DNA of 64,000 nt from Rhodospirillaceae bacterium (GCA_008012315.1 SSEL01000003.1:124001-188000); one strand, 5' to 3'; positions 29,634-39,671 are shown, counted from the stretch's first letter. Notes: generated from the letters alone by a model not told the origin. A program made the numbers and translations.

Positions 29634-30404
29634 TCAGAACCGGATGCCGTGATAGCTGAGATGCCGCTCGACTTCCTCGAGCTGAGCGGGCGTGCTGACA
29701 TGATACCACTCGCCGTCATGGCGGACGCCGTAAAGCCGCTCCTCTTCGATGGCACGGTCCCAGACGACATTGGTCGAGAAGGCGCCGACCGGCGAATCGC
29801 GGAACAGGCGCGGATGACAGATCTGGATGCCGGCATAGAGGAACGGCGCCACCTGCCAGCCCGGGCGACGGCGGATGAGGCCGGTCTGGTCCATCAGAAA
29901 ATCGCCCTGCCCGCCATAACCGACGGCGGTGACGGTCGGCTGCAACAGCAGCAGCGCATCCATCTTCGCCGGGTCCCATTGCTGCGCCATGCGCAACAGG
30001 GCATCGGTCTTGCCGTTGAGCCAGATGATCTTGGCATTGACGGTGAAGAAGGGCTCATCGCCCAGCAGCGGCAGAGCCTTGACGATACCGCCGCCGGTTT
30101 CGAGGATTTCCTCTTCCTCCGAGAAAATGATCTCCAGCGATTTGCGCGCCTTCAGATGGTTCCGGATTACGTGACCGAGATGATGCAGATTGACGATCGC
30201 GCGTTCGACGCCGACCGCTTCGAGACGATCCAGCACCACGTCGATCATCGGCCGTCCCAATACCCGCACCATCGGCTTCGGCGTCGTATCGGTCAGCGGC
30301 CGCAATCTTTTGCCGAAGCCCGCCGCCAGCACCATGGCCGTTTTCGGCACGGCTACGCTGGACATCGGCGATGAAGGCGCGAGGGAAGCTGTCGTTGCGG
30401 TCAC
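29634..30404 (-). CDS. murU: N-acetylmuramate alpha-1-phosphate uridylyltransferase, MurU-like
   Basis: Nucleotidyltransferase that makes UDP-MurNAc from MurNAc-1-phosphate in the cell-wall recycling route that bypasses MurA/MurB. The 256-residue protein has the signature VLAAGFGKRLRPLTDTTPKPMV near residues 25-46 and the LLEE/ETGGGIVKALPLLG segment. A GTG at 30404 follows AGGATAAG; an ATG at 30365 is an alternative. It lies 44 bp downstream of amgK, whose product supplies the substrate, so the pair forms the AmgK-MurU pathway. Confidence 0.92.
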   Translation of the reverse strand: MTATTASLAPSSPMSSVAVPKTAMVLAAGFGKRLRPLTDTTPKPMVRVLGRPMIDVVLDRLEAVGVERAIVNLHHLGHVIRNHLKARKSLEIIFSEEEEILETGGGIVKALPLLGDEPFFTVNAKIIWLNGKTDALLRMAQQWDPAKMDALLLLQPTVTAVGYGGQGDFLMDQTGLIRRRPGWQVAPFLYAGIQICHPRLFRDSPVGAFSTNVVWDRAIEEERLYGVRHDGEWYHVSTPAQLEEVERHLSYHGIRF

Positions 30405-30448
30405 AATCTTATCCTGTATAGCGGCAAAGCTTCGACGATCGGATGAGG

Positions 30449-31468
30449 TCAGGCAAAGACCTTGCGGTCAGGCGGCGGGAGGTATTTTGCATACCAGGCG
30501 GCGACCGGCGCCAAGGCCGGATGCGAAATGTCATGCGCAATCAATTCCCAGACGCGCGGCATGTAACGCTGATAGCCCGGCTTGCCGTCACGCCGCAAGA
30601 GCCTGGTGAAGGTGCCGGCGATCCGCGTGTTGCGCTGCGCGCCGCTGACCGCATAGACGGTCATGAAATCGTCACGGTCCAATTGCGGATTGGCAGCGAG
30701 ATAACGTGCGATCATCGCCTGCATCAGCGGCATCGGTACATTGCGGCGCACATCTTCCAGCAAGGAGACGAGATCGAAAGCCAGCGGGCCTGACAAGGCG
30801 TCCTGGAAATCGAGCAGGCCGCAGGCCTGGACACCGGCGCGCCCAGGCAGCAGCAGCAGATTATCGATGTGGAAATCGAACAGCACGATCGTCTCGGGCA
30901 GGCGATGCCAGCGCGGCAGAACCTGTCGCCAGGCCGCGTCGAATTCGGCGCGCACATCAGCCGGCGCCGGCGCGCCGCGCAGTTCCGGCCAATACCAGTC
31001 GAGCAGCAGCGAGACCTGGCGCAACGCGCTGTCGAGATCGAATTTGCGCAAGCCGGCCAATGCCGCCTGCGGCAGGCGCTGATGCAGGGCGACCAGCGCA
31101 TCGGTTGCCAGCTCGTAGAGCGCGGTTTCGTCATGGCCGCGCGCCAGCAGGCGCGTATAGGTGTCGTCGCCGAAATCTTCCAGCAGCAGCAGGCCGTTCG
31201 CCGCGTCCTCGCCCATGATGCGTGGCACGCTGAGGCCGAGATCATAGAGCAGGCGGTCGATGGCGATGAAGGGACGCACATCCTCCATCGGCGGCGGCGC
31301 ATCCATCAGCACGGCGCGATTGCCGGCCGCATCGGTCAGACGGTCATAACGCCGGAAGGAGGCATCGCCCGCCAGCAACCGGCGCTCCGCCTTGTCCCAG
31401 CCGCGATCCACCAGAAAGGTGGCGATCGCCGCTTCCCGTGCGACGCGATCGATCCCGTTGGTCATCAT
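30449..31468 (-). CDS. amgK: N-acetylmuramate/N-acetylglucosamine anomeric kinase, AmgK-like
   Basis: A 339-residue aminoglycoside-phosphotransferase-fold kinase. It shows the LAGDASFRRYDRL loop, LLLLEDFGDDTYTRLL, the catalytic Brenner-type segment LFDFHIDNLLLLPG, and the metal-binding LLDFQDALSGPLAFDL. AmgK phosphorylates the anomeric carbon of MurNAc and GlcNAc in peptidoglycan recycling. ATG at 31468 overlaps the tsaE stop by four bases with a GGGGGAAG upstream, showing coupling. murU follows downstream. Confidence 0.93.
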   Translation of the reverse strand: MMTNGIDRVAREAAIATFLVDRGWDKAERRLLAGDASFRRYDRLTDAAGNRAVLMDAPPPMEDVRPFIAIDRLLYDLGLSVPRIMGEDAANGLLLLEDFGDDTYTRLLARGHDETALYELATDALVALHQRLPQAALAGLRKFDLDSALRQVSLLLDWYWPELRGAPAPADVRAEFDAAWRQVLPRWHRLPETIVLFDFHIDNLLLLPGRAGVQACGLLDFQDALSGPLAFDLVSLLEDVRRNVPMPLMQAMIARYLAANPQLDRDDFMTVYAVSGAQRNTRIAGTFTRLLRRDGKPGYQRYMPRVWELIAHDISHPALAPVAAWYAKYLPPPDRKVFA

Positions 31469-31977
31469 GCTTCCCCCGTCATCAGCGACGCCAAACGGCG
31501 ATGCCAAACGTCATTGCCGGCGATTTCCGCCCGCCGCCGCCCGACTTCGTCCGTCAACGTCAACGTAAGATCGAGCCGCTTGGCCGGCAGCAGATAGCCG
31601 AGCCGCACCGGCCATTCGATCAGCGAGATGCCGCCCTCGAAAGCTTCCTCGATCGCCAGGTCATAGGCCTGTTCCGGCGCCGTCAGGCGATAGAGATCGA
31701 AATGCCACAGCTCGACCGGCTCGCGTGCCTCCCCGATCCGGCCCGGATAGGTCTGGACCAGGGTGAAGGTCGGGCTTGGCACATCCTCCGCCGCGGCCGA
31801 GAGATAGGTGATCAGCGCCCGGGCGAAGCTGGTCTTGCCGGCGCCGAGATCGCCCCAGAGCGCCAGCACATCGCCGCGCCGAAGAAAGGGCGCGAGATCC
31901 CGGGCAAGCGCCGCGGTCGCCGCCTCATCCGGCAGCGTGCGCGCAAACAGAACGGAGATATCCTCGGCCGGCTCCAT
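31465..31977 (-). CDS. tsaE: tRNA threonylcarbamoyladenosine biosynthesis ATPase TsaE
   Basis: ATPase partner of TsaB/TsaD in making t6A37 on ANN-decoding tRNAs. The 170-residue protein has P-loop LWGDLGAGKTSFAR near residues 42-55 and the family marks VPSPTFTLVQTY, HFDLYRL and LIEWPVRLGYLLP. It heads the tsaE-amgK-murU-addB-addA operon and is divergent from fnr. In related genomes it usually sits next to the DivL-type kinase; here fnr lies between them. Confidence 0.96.
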   Translation of the reverse strand: MEPAEDISVLFARTLPDEAATAALARDLAPFLRRGDVLALWGDLGAGKTSFARALITYLSAAAEDVPSPTFTLVQTYPGRIGEAREPVELWHFDLYRLTAPEQAYDLAIEEAFEGGISLIEWPVRLGYLLPAKRLDLTLTLTDEVGRRRAEIAGNDVWHRRLASLMTGEA

Positions 31978-32181
31978 GCCAGCAGCTTTTACCGGTCGCC
32001 CGGCGCAAGATCAATCCGGCCGGCCGTGACATCCGGCTCTATTCATCGCGCTCTAGGCGTAAATCCCTGATACCTTATATGGTTTTAGACCTGTCGGGGG
32101 TGATCGGCGATTGATTTGCCGGGACTGCCACGGCAGGATGCCGCCACAAGTGGCAGGATGAGAGAAGGATTACGGACGGAT

Positions 32182-33198
32182 ATGTCAGGACAGACTCACC
32201 AGACCGATGTTGCGGTCATCGGTGCCGGGCCGGTCGGCCTGTTTGCGGTTTTCGAATGCGGCATGCTGAAAATGCGCTGCCATGTGATCGACGCCCTGGA
32301 AAGCACCGGCGGCCAATGCGCCGCGCTCTATCCCGAAAAGCCGATCTACGACATTCCCGGCCATCCGGCGATCGATGCTGCCGATCTGGTGCAGAAGCTG
32401 GAAACCCAGGCGGCGCCCTTCAAGCCGGTCTATCATCTCGGCGAACAGGTCGAGAAGCTGACCGCCAATGGCGAGCGCTGGCTGCTGGAAACCAATAAGG
32501 GCGCGCGGATCGATGCCCGCGCCGTCATCGTCGCCGCCGGCGTCGGCGCCTTCGGCCCAAACCGGCCGCCGATGGAGAATCTCGAGCATTATGAAGGCAA
32601 GAGCGTCTTCTATCTGGTGAAGCGGAAGGAAGATTTCCGCGGCAAGCGCGTGGTGATCGCCGGCGGCGGCGATTCCGCCGTCGATTGGGCGATTGCCTTG
32701 CATGGCATCGCCGCCAGCATCCAGGTGGTGCATCGCCGGCCGAAATTCCGCGCCGCGCCGGAAAGCGCCGCGCGGCTCGAACAATTGTCGAAGGGTGGCG
32801 GGATCGAGCTGGTCACGCCCTATCAGTTGCACAGCCTGGAAGGCCAGGACGGTCAATTGACGGTGGTTAATGTCGCCACTCTGGAAGGCGAGGTGCGGCG
32901 GCTCGAAGCCGATGTGCTGCTGCCTTTCTTCGGCCTGGCGATGAATCTCGGCCCGATCGCGCAATGGGGCTTCAATCTGGAGCGCAACCATATCGCGGTG
33001 ACGCCGAAGGATTGCGCCACCAGCACGCCGGGGATTTTCGCCATCGGCGATATCGCCACCTATCCCGGCAAGCTGAAACTCATTCTCTGCGGCTTTTCGG
33101 AGGCGGCGATGGCGGCCCATGCCATCCATCCTTTGGTCCATCCGGGCGAAGTGCTGCATTTCGAATATTCGACGACACAGGGCGTGCCGGCGGCCTGA
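32182..33198 (+). CDS. Ferredoxin/flavodoxin-NADP+ reductase, thioredoxin-reductase-like
   Basis: A 338-residue FAD protein of the TrxR-like ferredoxin-NADP reductase class. It has the FAD motif VIGAGPVGLFAVFE, the GGQCAALYPEKPIYDIPG segment, the NADPH motif VVIAGGGDSAVDWA, and FAIGDIATYPGKLKLIL near the end. It lacks the CxxC redox pair of true thioredoxin reductase, as expected for this class. ATG at 32182 is chosen by homology; two upstream ATGs are in frame at 32116 and 32158. It is convergent with the DivL-like gene, stop codons only eight bases apart. Confidence 0.93.
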   Translation: MSGQTHQTDVAVIGAGPVGLFAVFECGMLKMRCHVIDALESTGGQCAALYPEKPIYDIPGHPAIDAADLVQKLETQAAPFKPVYHLGEQVEKLTANGERWLLETNKGARIDARAVIVAAGVGAFGPNRPPMENLEHYEGKSVFYLVKRKEDFRGKRVVIAGGGDSAVDWAIALHGIAASIQVVHRRPKFRAAPESAARLEQLSKGGGIELVTPYQLHSLEGQDGQLTVVNVATLEGEVRRLEADVLLPFFGLAMNLGPIAQWGFNLERNHIAVTPKDCATSTPGIFAIGDIATYPGKLKLILCGFSEAAMAAHAIHPLVHPGEVLHFEYSTTQGVPAA

Positions 33199-33206
33199 AT
33201 CGCGCT

Positions 33207-35675
33207 CTAGCTGGTGGATGCCATCTCTGTGGCGGCGGCGTTCAGCGGGATGACGCAGGTGACGCGGCGGTAGCCGGGACCGATATCGGTTTCGATACCG
33301 CCGCCATGCAGGCCGATCAGTGTCTTCACCAGGGCAATGCCGAGGCCGCCGGTGGCGCTGCGACCGACGCTGGTCGAATCCGCCATATTGGGCTGCACCG
33401 GCTCGCTGCCATACGGGATGTCGCCGACCCCGTCGGTGAGGCCGGAAAGCGCAACGCTGAGATAAAGATTGACGGCGTCGCGTTGCGCGGCGACCACGAC
33501 GGCGGTGCCGAACGGCGCCACGGCGATAGCGTTGCTGATCAAATTGCTGAGCGCCTGTTTCAGGCGCTGTTCGTCGGCAAAGACGGTGCCGATCTCCATC
33601 TCGCAATCGATGCGCAATTCCAGGTCGCGGCTGCGCACGCGCTGCTGGAACAGGCGCTGGATCGAATCGACCAGGGCCAGCACATCGATCTCGCGGCGTT
33701 CCAGGCGGATATAGCCGGCTTCGATCGCCGCCACGTCGATCACGTCGCTGATTAACAGCAGCAGGCCCTGGGCGGCATCGAGGATGCTGTTGCTGTAATC
33801 GAGCTGGCGCGGATTGAGGCTGCCGAAATATTGCCGCGCCAGCAATTCCGCATAACCGATGATGACATTGAGCGGCGTGCGGAATTCGTAGGAGACATTG
33901 GCGATGAATTCCGATTTCAGGCGATCAGCGGCCACCAGCGCCTCGTTGCGCTCCATCAGCGCCCGTTCCATATTGATGCTGTCGGTGACATCCGTGTATT
34001 TGTAGAGCTTGCCGCCATCGGGCAGCGGGATCGAGGCGATATCGATGATGCGGCTGTCATTGCGCTCGATACGCAGGTTGCGCAGATCCCGGTCGGCAAT
34101 CGCGCCGATGATGCGCTGGCGCATGTCGCGCCAATCGTTGCGCGCCGGGAAGAACCCGACCACCTGATCGAGGATCTTCGAGACATGCGGTTGGCTGGCC
34201 AGCACTTCCTCGCTGAGGCGCCACATCCGCGCGAAGGCCGGATTGTGCAATTTCAGCCGACCATCCTCGCCATAGACCGCGATGCCTTCATGCAGATGGT
34301 CGAGCGTTTCCTTCTGCACTTCGATCAGCGTGTTGTAATTCGCTTCCAGGGCCAGTTCGTCGGTCACATCCTCAAAAGTCAGGATGACGCCGCCCAGGGG
34401 ATGCGGGCTCGCCACCATGCGGAAGGTGGCGCCACCAGGCGTGTGAATCAGTTCCTCGAGCGGCGCGATGGCGGTCATCAGATGGCGGGCGAATTCGCGC
34501 TTGAATGAGCGGAAATCCGCCTGCTCCGCCAGCCGCCGGCGCTCGCGCAAGGCCTCCAGCACTTCCTCGATGGTCGGTTCGCCGCGCAGGAAATGCGCAT
34601 CGAGGCCGAATTGATCGAGATAGGCCGTGTTGAAGAACTTGACCCGGCTATCGGGGCCGAAAATGACGATGCCGGTGCCGAGGCTCTGCAGCACATCGTC
34701 ATGCGCGGCCAGATGGCGCGACAATTCGGCATGGCTATCCTCCAGCGAGGTCTGGTCGAGCGCAAAGCCGATCAGGCTGCCATCGGGCAGCGGAATTTCG
34801 CTGAAGTCGAACAGCCGGCGCTGTCCGCCGACCACGAGCTGCTGGCTTTCCGCCTGCGCCACCGCCAGTTTCTGTGCCCGGCGCGCCAAAGCCCGGGCAC
34901 CGGCATTGACCTCGCGGCCCGGTGGCAATGAATCGCCATCCGGCAGATCGAGCAATGGGGCGAAGGCGCGGTTGCAATAAGTGATGCCGAGATGCGCATC
35001 CCGCCGCCAGACCGGATAGGGCAGCTGGTCCAGCGCCTCCGCCAGTCCCTCGGCGAGGCGCCGCTCCTTGGCCTGGCCGGTCGCCAGTGCCGTGACCTCG
35101 TCGACCCAGAGCGCCCAGCCGGGCCCCAGACGCTTGCCGCGCAGCCGCAGCCAGGCCGGATTGTCGGTCCGGCGCAGGACCAGGTCGACCGGAAAAGCGC
35201 TGGCGAGATCCATCATCGCCTTTTCCAGAGCCGGCCGATCCTCGTCGGCGATCAAGCCGAGGAAATCCGCCGCGTCGATCTCGCTGCGGTCGAGGCCGAG
35301 GAGGTCGCAGGCCGGCCGGTCCAGCGTAAGACGGCCGGTCTCCCACCAGTCGATGCGCCCGGTCGGCACCTGATCCAGCCGCAACTGCGCCAGCGTCAGC
35401 GACTGCTCGGCCATTTTCTTTTCATGCACGAGATCGCGCAGGCGGCGCGCCTGGCGGCGCGACAGCCACATGCCGACCAGGACGGCGCCGGTGGTTATGC
35501 CCAACAGCAGGGTGCCGATCAGCAGTTCAGCGAGATCCTTGGAGAGGGCGACCGGTTGTTGCAGGGGCGCGGTCTGCGCCTGCGCCGCCAGCGGCCAAAA
35601 CGCAAGGCTGCCGGCCAGGATCGCGACCCAGCTCACGGCACTCGTCAAGGCGGCTCGGCAGGAAGATACAACCAT
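33207..35675 (-). CDS. DivL-like PAS sensor kinase with Tyr at the phosphoacceptor site
   Basis: An 822-residue membrane-bound PAS/histidine-kinase-type protein. After a signal-like segment and a transmembrane helix (LLIGTLLLGITTGAVLVGMW) come several PAS domains (for example YLDQFGLDAHFLRGEPT and LHEGIAVYGEDGRLKLHNPAF). The HisKA region reads ANVSYEFRTPLN, so Tyr596 (codon 33888-33890) replaces the normal histidine. The ATPase domain keeps an N-box (LSNLISNAI) and GLGIALVKTL, but the DxGxG box is degenerate (DGVGDIPYG). This is the hallmark of Caulobacter DivL, a cell-cycle kinase controlling CckA. The neighbourhood (ahcY upstream, tsaE nearby) also fits. Kinase activity is doubtful. Confidence 0.83.
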   Translation of the reverse strand: MVVSSCRAALTSAVSWVAILAGSLAFWPLAAQAQTAPLQQPVALSKDLAELLIGTLLLGITTGAVLVGMWLSRRQARRLRDLVHEKKMAEQSLTLAQLRLDQVPTGRIDWWETGRLTLDRPACDLLGLDRSEIDAADFLGLIADEDRPALEKAMMDLASAFPVDLVLRRTDNPAWLRLRGKRLGPGWALWVDEVTALATGQAKERRLAEGLAEALDQLPYPVWRRDAHLGITYCNRAFAPLLDLPDGDSLPPGREVNAGARALARRAQKLAVAQAESQQLVVGGQRRLFDFSEIPLPDGSLIGFALDQTSLEDSHAELSRHLAAHDDVLQSLGTGIVIFGPDSRVKFFNTAYLDQFGLDAHFLRGEPTIEEVLEALRERRRLAEQADFRSFKREFARHLMTAIAPLEELIHTPGGATFRMVASPHPLGGVILTFEDVTDELALEANYNTLIEVQKETLDHLHEGIAVYGEDGRLKLHNPAFARMWRLSEEVLASQPHVSKILDQVVGFFPARNDWRDMRQRIIGAIADRDLRNLRIERNDSRIIDIASIPLPDGGKLYKYTDVTDSINMERALMERNEALVAADRLKSEFIANVSYEFRTPLNVIIGYAELLARQYFGSLNPRQLDYSNSILDAAQGLLLLISDVIDVAAIEAGYIRLERREIDVLALVDSIQRLFQQRVRSRDLELRIDCEMEIGTVFADEQRLKQALSNLISNAIAVAPFGTAVVVAAQRDAVNLYLSVALSGLTDGVGDIPYGSEPVQPNMADSTSVGRSATGGLGIALVKTLIGLHGGGIETDIGPGYRRVTCVIPLNAAATEMASTS

Positions 35676-35846
35676 TGCGGCGCGACTGTAGCAGGTTGCA
35701 ACCGCTCCCGCACGTTCCGCTTTGGATCGGGCCCCGCTCAGAAGCCAAGATGTCGGCCGGCATGCGCGCCGACGGCCGATATCAAGACGTCCGGATTTGG
35801 CGAGTCCGGGCTTGCTGCGGGGCGAAGCCCGGACCGTCATGACGAT

Positions 35847-37142
35847 TTAGTAGCGGTAATGTTCCGGCTTGAACGGCCCGGCCTGGGAAATCGACAGGTA
35901 TTGCGCTTGCTTTTCGCTGAGCTTGGTCAGCTTGGCGCCGATCTTGGCAAGATGCAGCGCCGCCACCTTCTCGTCGAGATGCTTCGGCAGGACATAGACC
36001 TTGCGTTCGTATTTCGCATGATGCTGCCACAGCTCGATCTGCGCCAGCACCTGGTTGGTGAAGGACGCCGACATGACGAAGCTGGGATGGCCGGTGGCGC
36101 AGCCGAGATTGACCAGACGGCCTTCCGCCAAGACGATCAGGCGCTTGCCGTCGGGGAATTCGACCTCGTCGACCTGCGGCTTCACATTGTCCCACTTGTA
36201 GTTCCGCAGGCCGGCGATCTGAATCTCGCTGTCGAAATGGCCGATATTGCAGACGATGGCGCGGTCCTTCATCTGCCGCATATGGTCTAGGGTGATGACA
36301 TCGACATTGCCGGTGGCAGTGACGAAGATATCGCCTTGCGGCGCGGCATCTTCCATGGTCACCACCTGATAGCCTTCCATCGCCGCCTGCAGCGCGCAGA
36401 TCGGATCGACTTCGGTCACCATCACGCGGGCGCCCTGGCTGCGCAGCGAGGCCGCCGAGCCCTTGCCTACATCGCCATAGCCGGCAACCACGGCAACCTT
36501 GCCGGCCACCATCACGTCGGTGGCGCGCTTGATGCCGTCGACCAGGCTTTCGCGGCAGCCATAGAGGTTGTCGAACTTCGACTTGGTGACGCTGTCATTG
36601 ACGTTGATCGCCGGGACCTTGAGCGTGCCGGCCTTGGCCATTTCATAGAGGCGATGAACGCCGGTCGTGGTCTCTTCCGAGATGCCCTTCACGTCCTTCA
36701 GCAGCTCGGGATATTTGTCGTGCATGATCTGGGTAAGATCGCCGCCGTCATCCAGGATCATATTGGGGGTCCAGCCATTCGGGCCCTTGATGGTGGCTTC
36801 GATGCACCACCAGAATTCCTCTTCCGTCAGGCCCTTCCAGGCGAAGACCGGGATCTTGGCGGCAGCGATCGCCGCCGCGGCCTGGTCCTGGGTCGAGAAG
36901 ATGTTGCAGGAGGACCAGCGTACTTCGGCGCCGAGCGCCGTCAGCGTCTCGATCAGCACGGCCGTCTGGATGGTCATATGCAGGCAGCCGGCAATGCGCG
37001 CGCCCTTCAGCGGCTGCGCCTTGCCGTATTCGGCCCGCAGCGCCATCAAGCCGGGCATTTCTGTTTCGGCGATGGCGATTTCCTTGCGGCCCCAGTCGGC
37101 GAGGCTCATGTCCTTGACTTTGTAATCGGTAAAGGCAGACAT
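35847..37142 (-). CDS. ahcY: Adenosylhomocysteinase
   Basis: NAD-dependent enzyme that splits S-adenosylhomocysteine into adenosine and homocysteine, relieving product inhibition of methyltransferases. The 431-residue protein has [23 protein letters not shown], the NAD fold [16 protein letters not shown], and [10 protein letters not shown]; it ends with the conserved [17 protein letters not shown] precedes ATG 37142. It lies between the PTS/zincin block and the DivL-like gene, all on the minus strand. No SAH riboswitch was recognised in the 158 bp upstream. Confidence 0.98.
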   Translation of the reverse strand: MSAFTDYKVKDMSLADWGRKEIAIAETEMPGLMALRAEYGKAQPLKGARIAGCLHMTIQTAVLIETLTALGAEVRWSSCNIFSTQDQAAAAIAAAKIPVFAWKGLTEEEFWWCIEATIKGPNGWTPNMILDDGGDLTQIMHDKYPELLKDVKGISEETTTGVHRLYEMAKAGTLKVPAINVNDSVTKSKFDNLYGCRESLVDGIKRATDVMVAGKVAVVAGYGDVGKGSAASLRSQGARVMVTEVDPICALQAAMEGYQVVTMEDAAPQGDIFVTATGNVDVITLDHMRQMKDRAIVCNIGHFDSEIQIAGLRNYKWDNVKPQVDEVEFPDGKRLIVLAEGRLVNLGCATGHPSFVMSASFTNQVLAQIELWQHHAKYERKVYVLPKHLDEKVAALHLAKIGAKLTKLSEKQAQYLSISQAGPFKPEHYRY

Positions 37143-37300
37143 GCTGTTCTCCTAACGGCGATAAATCGCCCCGCTTCTAGCAGCCCGCCGACCCCGGGGC
37201 AAGCCGCAGCGCCGGACAATGTCGCGTGAACGCTCGCGCGATCCGTCCATCGCTCATAACCATTTTCAATCATAAGGATTATTGGAAGCGGGATAGGGGC

Positions 37301-37720
37301 TTATTCGGGATCCCAGGCGATGCCCTCGATCCGTTCCATATCGGCGTCGCTGAAGCCAAAATGATGGCCGATTTCGTGGATCAGCACATGGCGAATCAGC
37401 GTTTCCAGGTCCCTCTCCTCCTCGCACCACCAGTCGAGCAGCGGCCGGCGATAGAGGAAAATCATATCGATCGCCGGACGGGGATTGCTGATCTCCTGCT
37501 CGGTCAGCGGCACCCCTTGATAAAGCCCGGCAAGATCGAAGGGCGAATCGATTCCCATTTCGGTCAGGACCTCGTCATCGGGAAACTCCTCCACCCGGAT
37601 GACAAGATTGCGACAGAGGGCCGTGAAGGCTGGCGGCAACTCGGCATAGACCCGCGCCGCCATCTCCTCCATCTGCGCCAGACTGGGCGGCAGGCCGAAA
37701 GGGGTTTCCGCTGTGCTCAT
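37301..37720 (-). CDS. Zincin-like metallopeptidase family protein
   Basis: A 139-residue protein of the short zincin-like family found in bacteria. The metal-binding motif HEIGHHFGFSDADMERIE is near the C-terminus, with two His and a downstream Asp/Glu as likely zinc ligands. Other family features are RVEEFPDDEVL, LYQGVPL and IFLYRRPLLDWW. The substrate is unknown for the whole family. ATG at 37720 is preferred over a longer frame that runs into the ptsI 3' end. It is between the PTS genes and ahcY, 25 bp after ptsI. Confidence 0.85.
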   Translation of the reverse strand: MSTAETPFGLPPSLAQMEEMAARVYAELPPAFTALCRNLVIRVEEFPDDEVLTEMGIDSPFDLAGLYQGVPLTEQEISNPRPAIDMIFLYRRPLLDWWCEEERDLETLIRHVLIHEIGHHFGFSDADMERIEGIAWDPE

Positions 37721-37745
37721 CCGGGCCGCCTTTTCATGGGATGAA

Positions 37746-39668
37746 TTACACTGCAAGAGCGTTGAAATCATCCAGCAACATGGCGATCCGTCCCATATCG
37801 GACTGGTCCATGATCAACCGCGCGCAGCGTGTCGCCGCGACGAAATCGATATTGCGGATGCGTTGCTTCACGCGCGGCAGGGAGGTCGATGCCATGCTGA
37901 GATCCTGGATGCCGAGGCCGAGCAGCAAGGGCGTGTAACGCGGATCGCCGGCGATTTCGCCACAGACGCTGATCTGGATGCCGGAACGCAAGGCGGCCTC
38001 GGTGGCAAACTGAATGAGCCGCAACACCGCCGGATGCAGCGGGTTATAGAGATGCGCCACCTGCTCCTCGCCGCGATCGATCGCCAGGGTATACATGGTA
38101 AGATCGTTCGATCCGATGGCGAAGAAATCCGAGACCTGCGCCAGCGCATCGGCCGCCAAAGCGGCACCCGGCACTTCGATCATCACGCCGACCGACGGCA
38201 GCGGATCCGGCACCTTGGCGCCGCGCCGCTTCAAGCGCCGCGCCACCTGACCCAGGGCTTCGCGCACCTGCTTCACCTCGCCGACCGACGAGATCATCGG
38301 CAGCAGGATGCGCACCGGGCCATGTGCCGCCGCCCGCAGGATCGCCGCCAATTGCGTGTCGAGCAGATGCCGTTCGCGCAGGCTGAGGCGGATGGCCCGC
38401 AGGCCAAGTGCGGGATTGGCCGATTGACCCAGCCGGTCGCCCAGCGACACCGCCAGCTTGTCGCCGCCGACATCGAGCGTGCGGATGGTAACCGGCCGGC
38501 CGGCCATGCCTTCGATGATTTCCCGCAAGGCACGATACTGTTCGTCTTCGCTCGGCAGGTCCTCACGGTTCATGAACAGGAATTCCGTGCGCACGAGACC
38601 GATGCCCTCGGCGCCGGCCTGGGCCGCCATCGCCACTTCACGCGGCAATTCCAGATTGGCCAGCAGACCAACGCGCCGGCCGTCACGCGTCACCGCCGGC
38701 AGCTTGCGCAGACGGGCCAGTTGCTTGACGTCGCGTTCCAGCTCTCCCTGGCGGCGGCGGTAATCCGCCAGCAGGGCTTCGCCGGGATTGACGATGACCC
38801 GGCCCGCCGTGCCGTCGACGATGATGATATCGCCGGTCCGCGTGCGGCCGAGGAGATCGGGGATGCCCAGTACAGCCGGAATGCCGAGTGACCGCGCCAT
38901 GATGGCGGTATGGCTTTCCGCGCCGCCAAGCGCGGTGGCAAAGCCAAAAATACTTTTCGGGTCGAGCAGGGCCGTGTCCGAAGGCGTCAATTCCTCCGCC
39001 ACAACGATCGCGCCGGCCGGCAGATGCTTGAAGGCCTGATAGGGCGTCTTGGTCAGATTGCGCAGCAGACGCGCCCCGACCTCGCGCACATCGGTGGCAC
39101 GGGCCGCGAGATAGTCATCGCCGAGGCCGGCGAAGTCCTGCGCAACCTTCGAGATTTCCGCCTGCACCGCGGCTTCGGCATTCTGGTGATGCCGGATGCG
39201 TTGTTCGACGCCGCGCGTCACCCGCGAGCTGGAGAGCATCTGCAGGTGGGCATCGAGGAGAAAGCCCATTTCCTCGGCCGCGCGGCCATGCAGATCGAGC
39301 GACTTGGTTTTCAGCTTCTTGATCTGACGTTCGGCTTTTTCTCGCGCCGCCACGAAGCGGCCGAGTTCCGCTTCAACCTTCTCGGGCGGGATCTCATATT
39401 CCGGGACATGCACATCGCCGGCTTCCACCAGATGCACCTGGCCGATGCCGATGCCGCCGGAAACACCCAATCCTTCGAGAAGAGTATTATGCCGCTCCTG
39501 GCGGCCAAGCGGCTTTGCCATCGTCTTGAGCCGCTTCCGCGACGCTTCCGGCTTTCCACCTTCCGCCTTTCCCCCGTCCTCCACTTTTCCACCGCGTTGC
39601 ACCGCGGGCTTCTTGATGCCTGGTTCTTTTTTTCCGTCCGTGTCCTTGCGACCGGATTTCGCCATCAT
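37746..39668 (-). CDS. ptsI: PTS enzyme I (phosphoenolpyruvate-protein phosphotransferase)
   Basis: A 640-residue enzyme I that takes phosphate from PEP onto its own His and passes it to HPr. The phospho-His is in GGAESHTAIMARSLGIPAV, and the PEP-binding barrel shows GIGLVRTEFLFMNR, LDVGGDK, ALGLRAIRLSL and the catalytic Cys in ISVCGEIAGDP. No GAF domain is present, so it is not the PtsP type, and there is an unusual Lys/Gly-rich tail of about 50 residues at the N-terminus. It is four bases downstream of the HPr stop. No sugar permease is nearby, so the chain is likely regulatory. Confidence 0.95.
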   Translation of the reverse strand: MMAKSGRKDTDGKKEPGIKKPAVQRGGKVEDGGKAEGGKPEASRKRLKTMAKPLGRQERHNTLLEGLGVSGGIGIGQVHLVEAGDVHVPEYEIPPEKVEAELGRFVAAREKAERQIKKLKTKSLDLHGRAAEEMGFLLDAHLQMLSSSRVTRGVEQRIRHHQNAEAAVQAEISKVAQDFAGLGDDYLAARATDVREVGARLLRNLTKTPYQAFKHLPAGAIVVAEELTPSDTALLDPKSIFGFATALGGAESHTAIMARSLGIPAVLGIPDLLGRTRTGDIIIVDGTAGRVIVNPGEALLADYRRRQGELERDVKQLARLRKLPAVTRDGRRVGLLANLELPREVAMAAQAGAEGIGLVRTEFLFMNREDLPSEDEQYRALREIIEGMAGRPVTIRTLDVGGDKLAVSLGDRLGQSANPALGLRAIRLSLRERHLLDTQLAAILRAAAHGPVRILLPMISSVGEVKQVREALGQVARRLKRRGAKVPDPLPSVGVMIEVPGAALAADALAQVSDFFAIGSNDLTMYTLAIDRGEEQVAHLYNPLHPAVLRLIQFATEAALRSGIQISVCGEIAGDPRYTPLLLGLGIQDLSMASTSLPRVKQRIRNIDFVAATRCARLIMDQSDMGRIAMLLDDFNALAV

Positions 39669-39671
39669 CGA

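Noticed and set aside
24010-30374. Long plus-strand open frames opposite addA, addB and murU
   Set aside because: They are antisense shadows of genes with full motif sets. Similar shadows occur through the whole GC-rich part.
37143-37300. SAH or SAM riboswitch upstream of ahcY
   Set aside because: The 158 bases contain only short hairpins and no conserved core that I could recognise.
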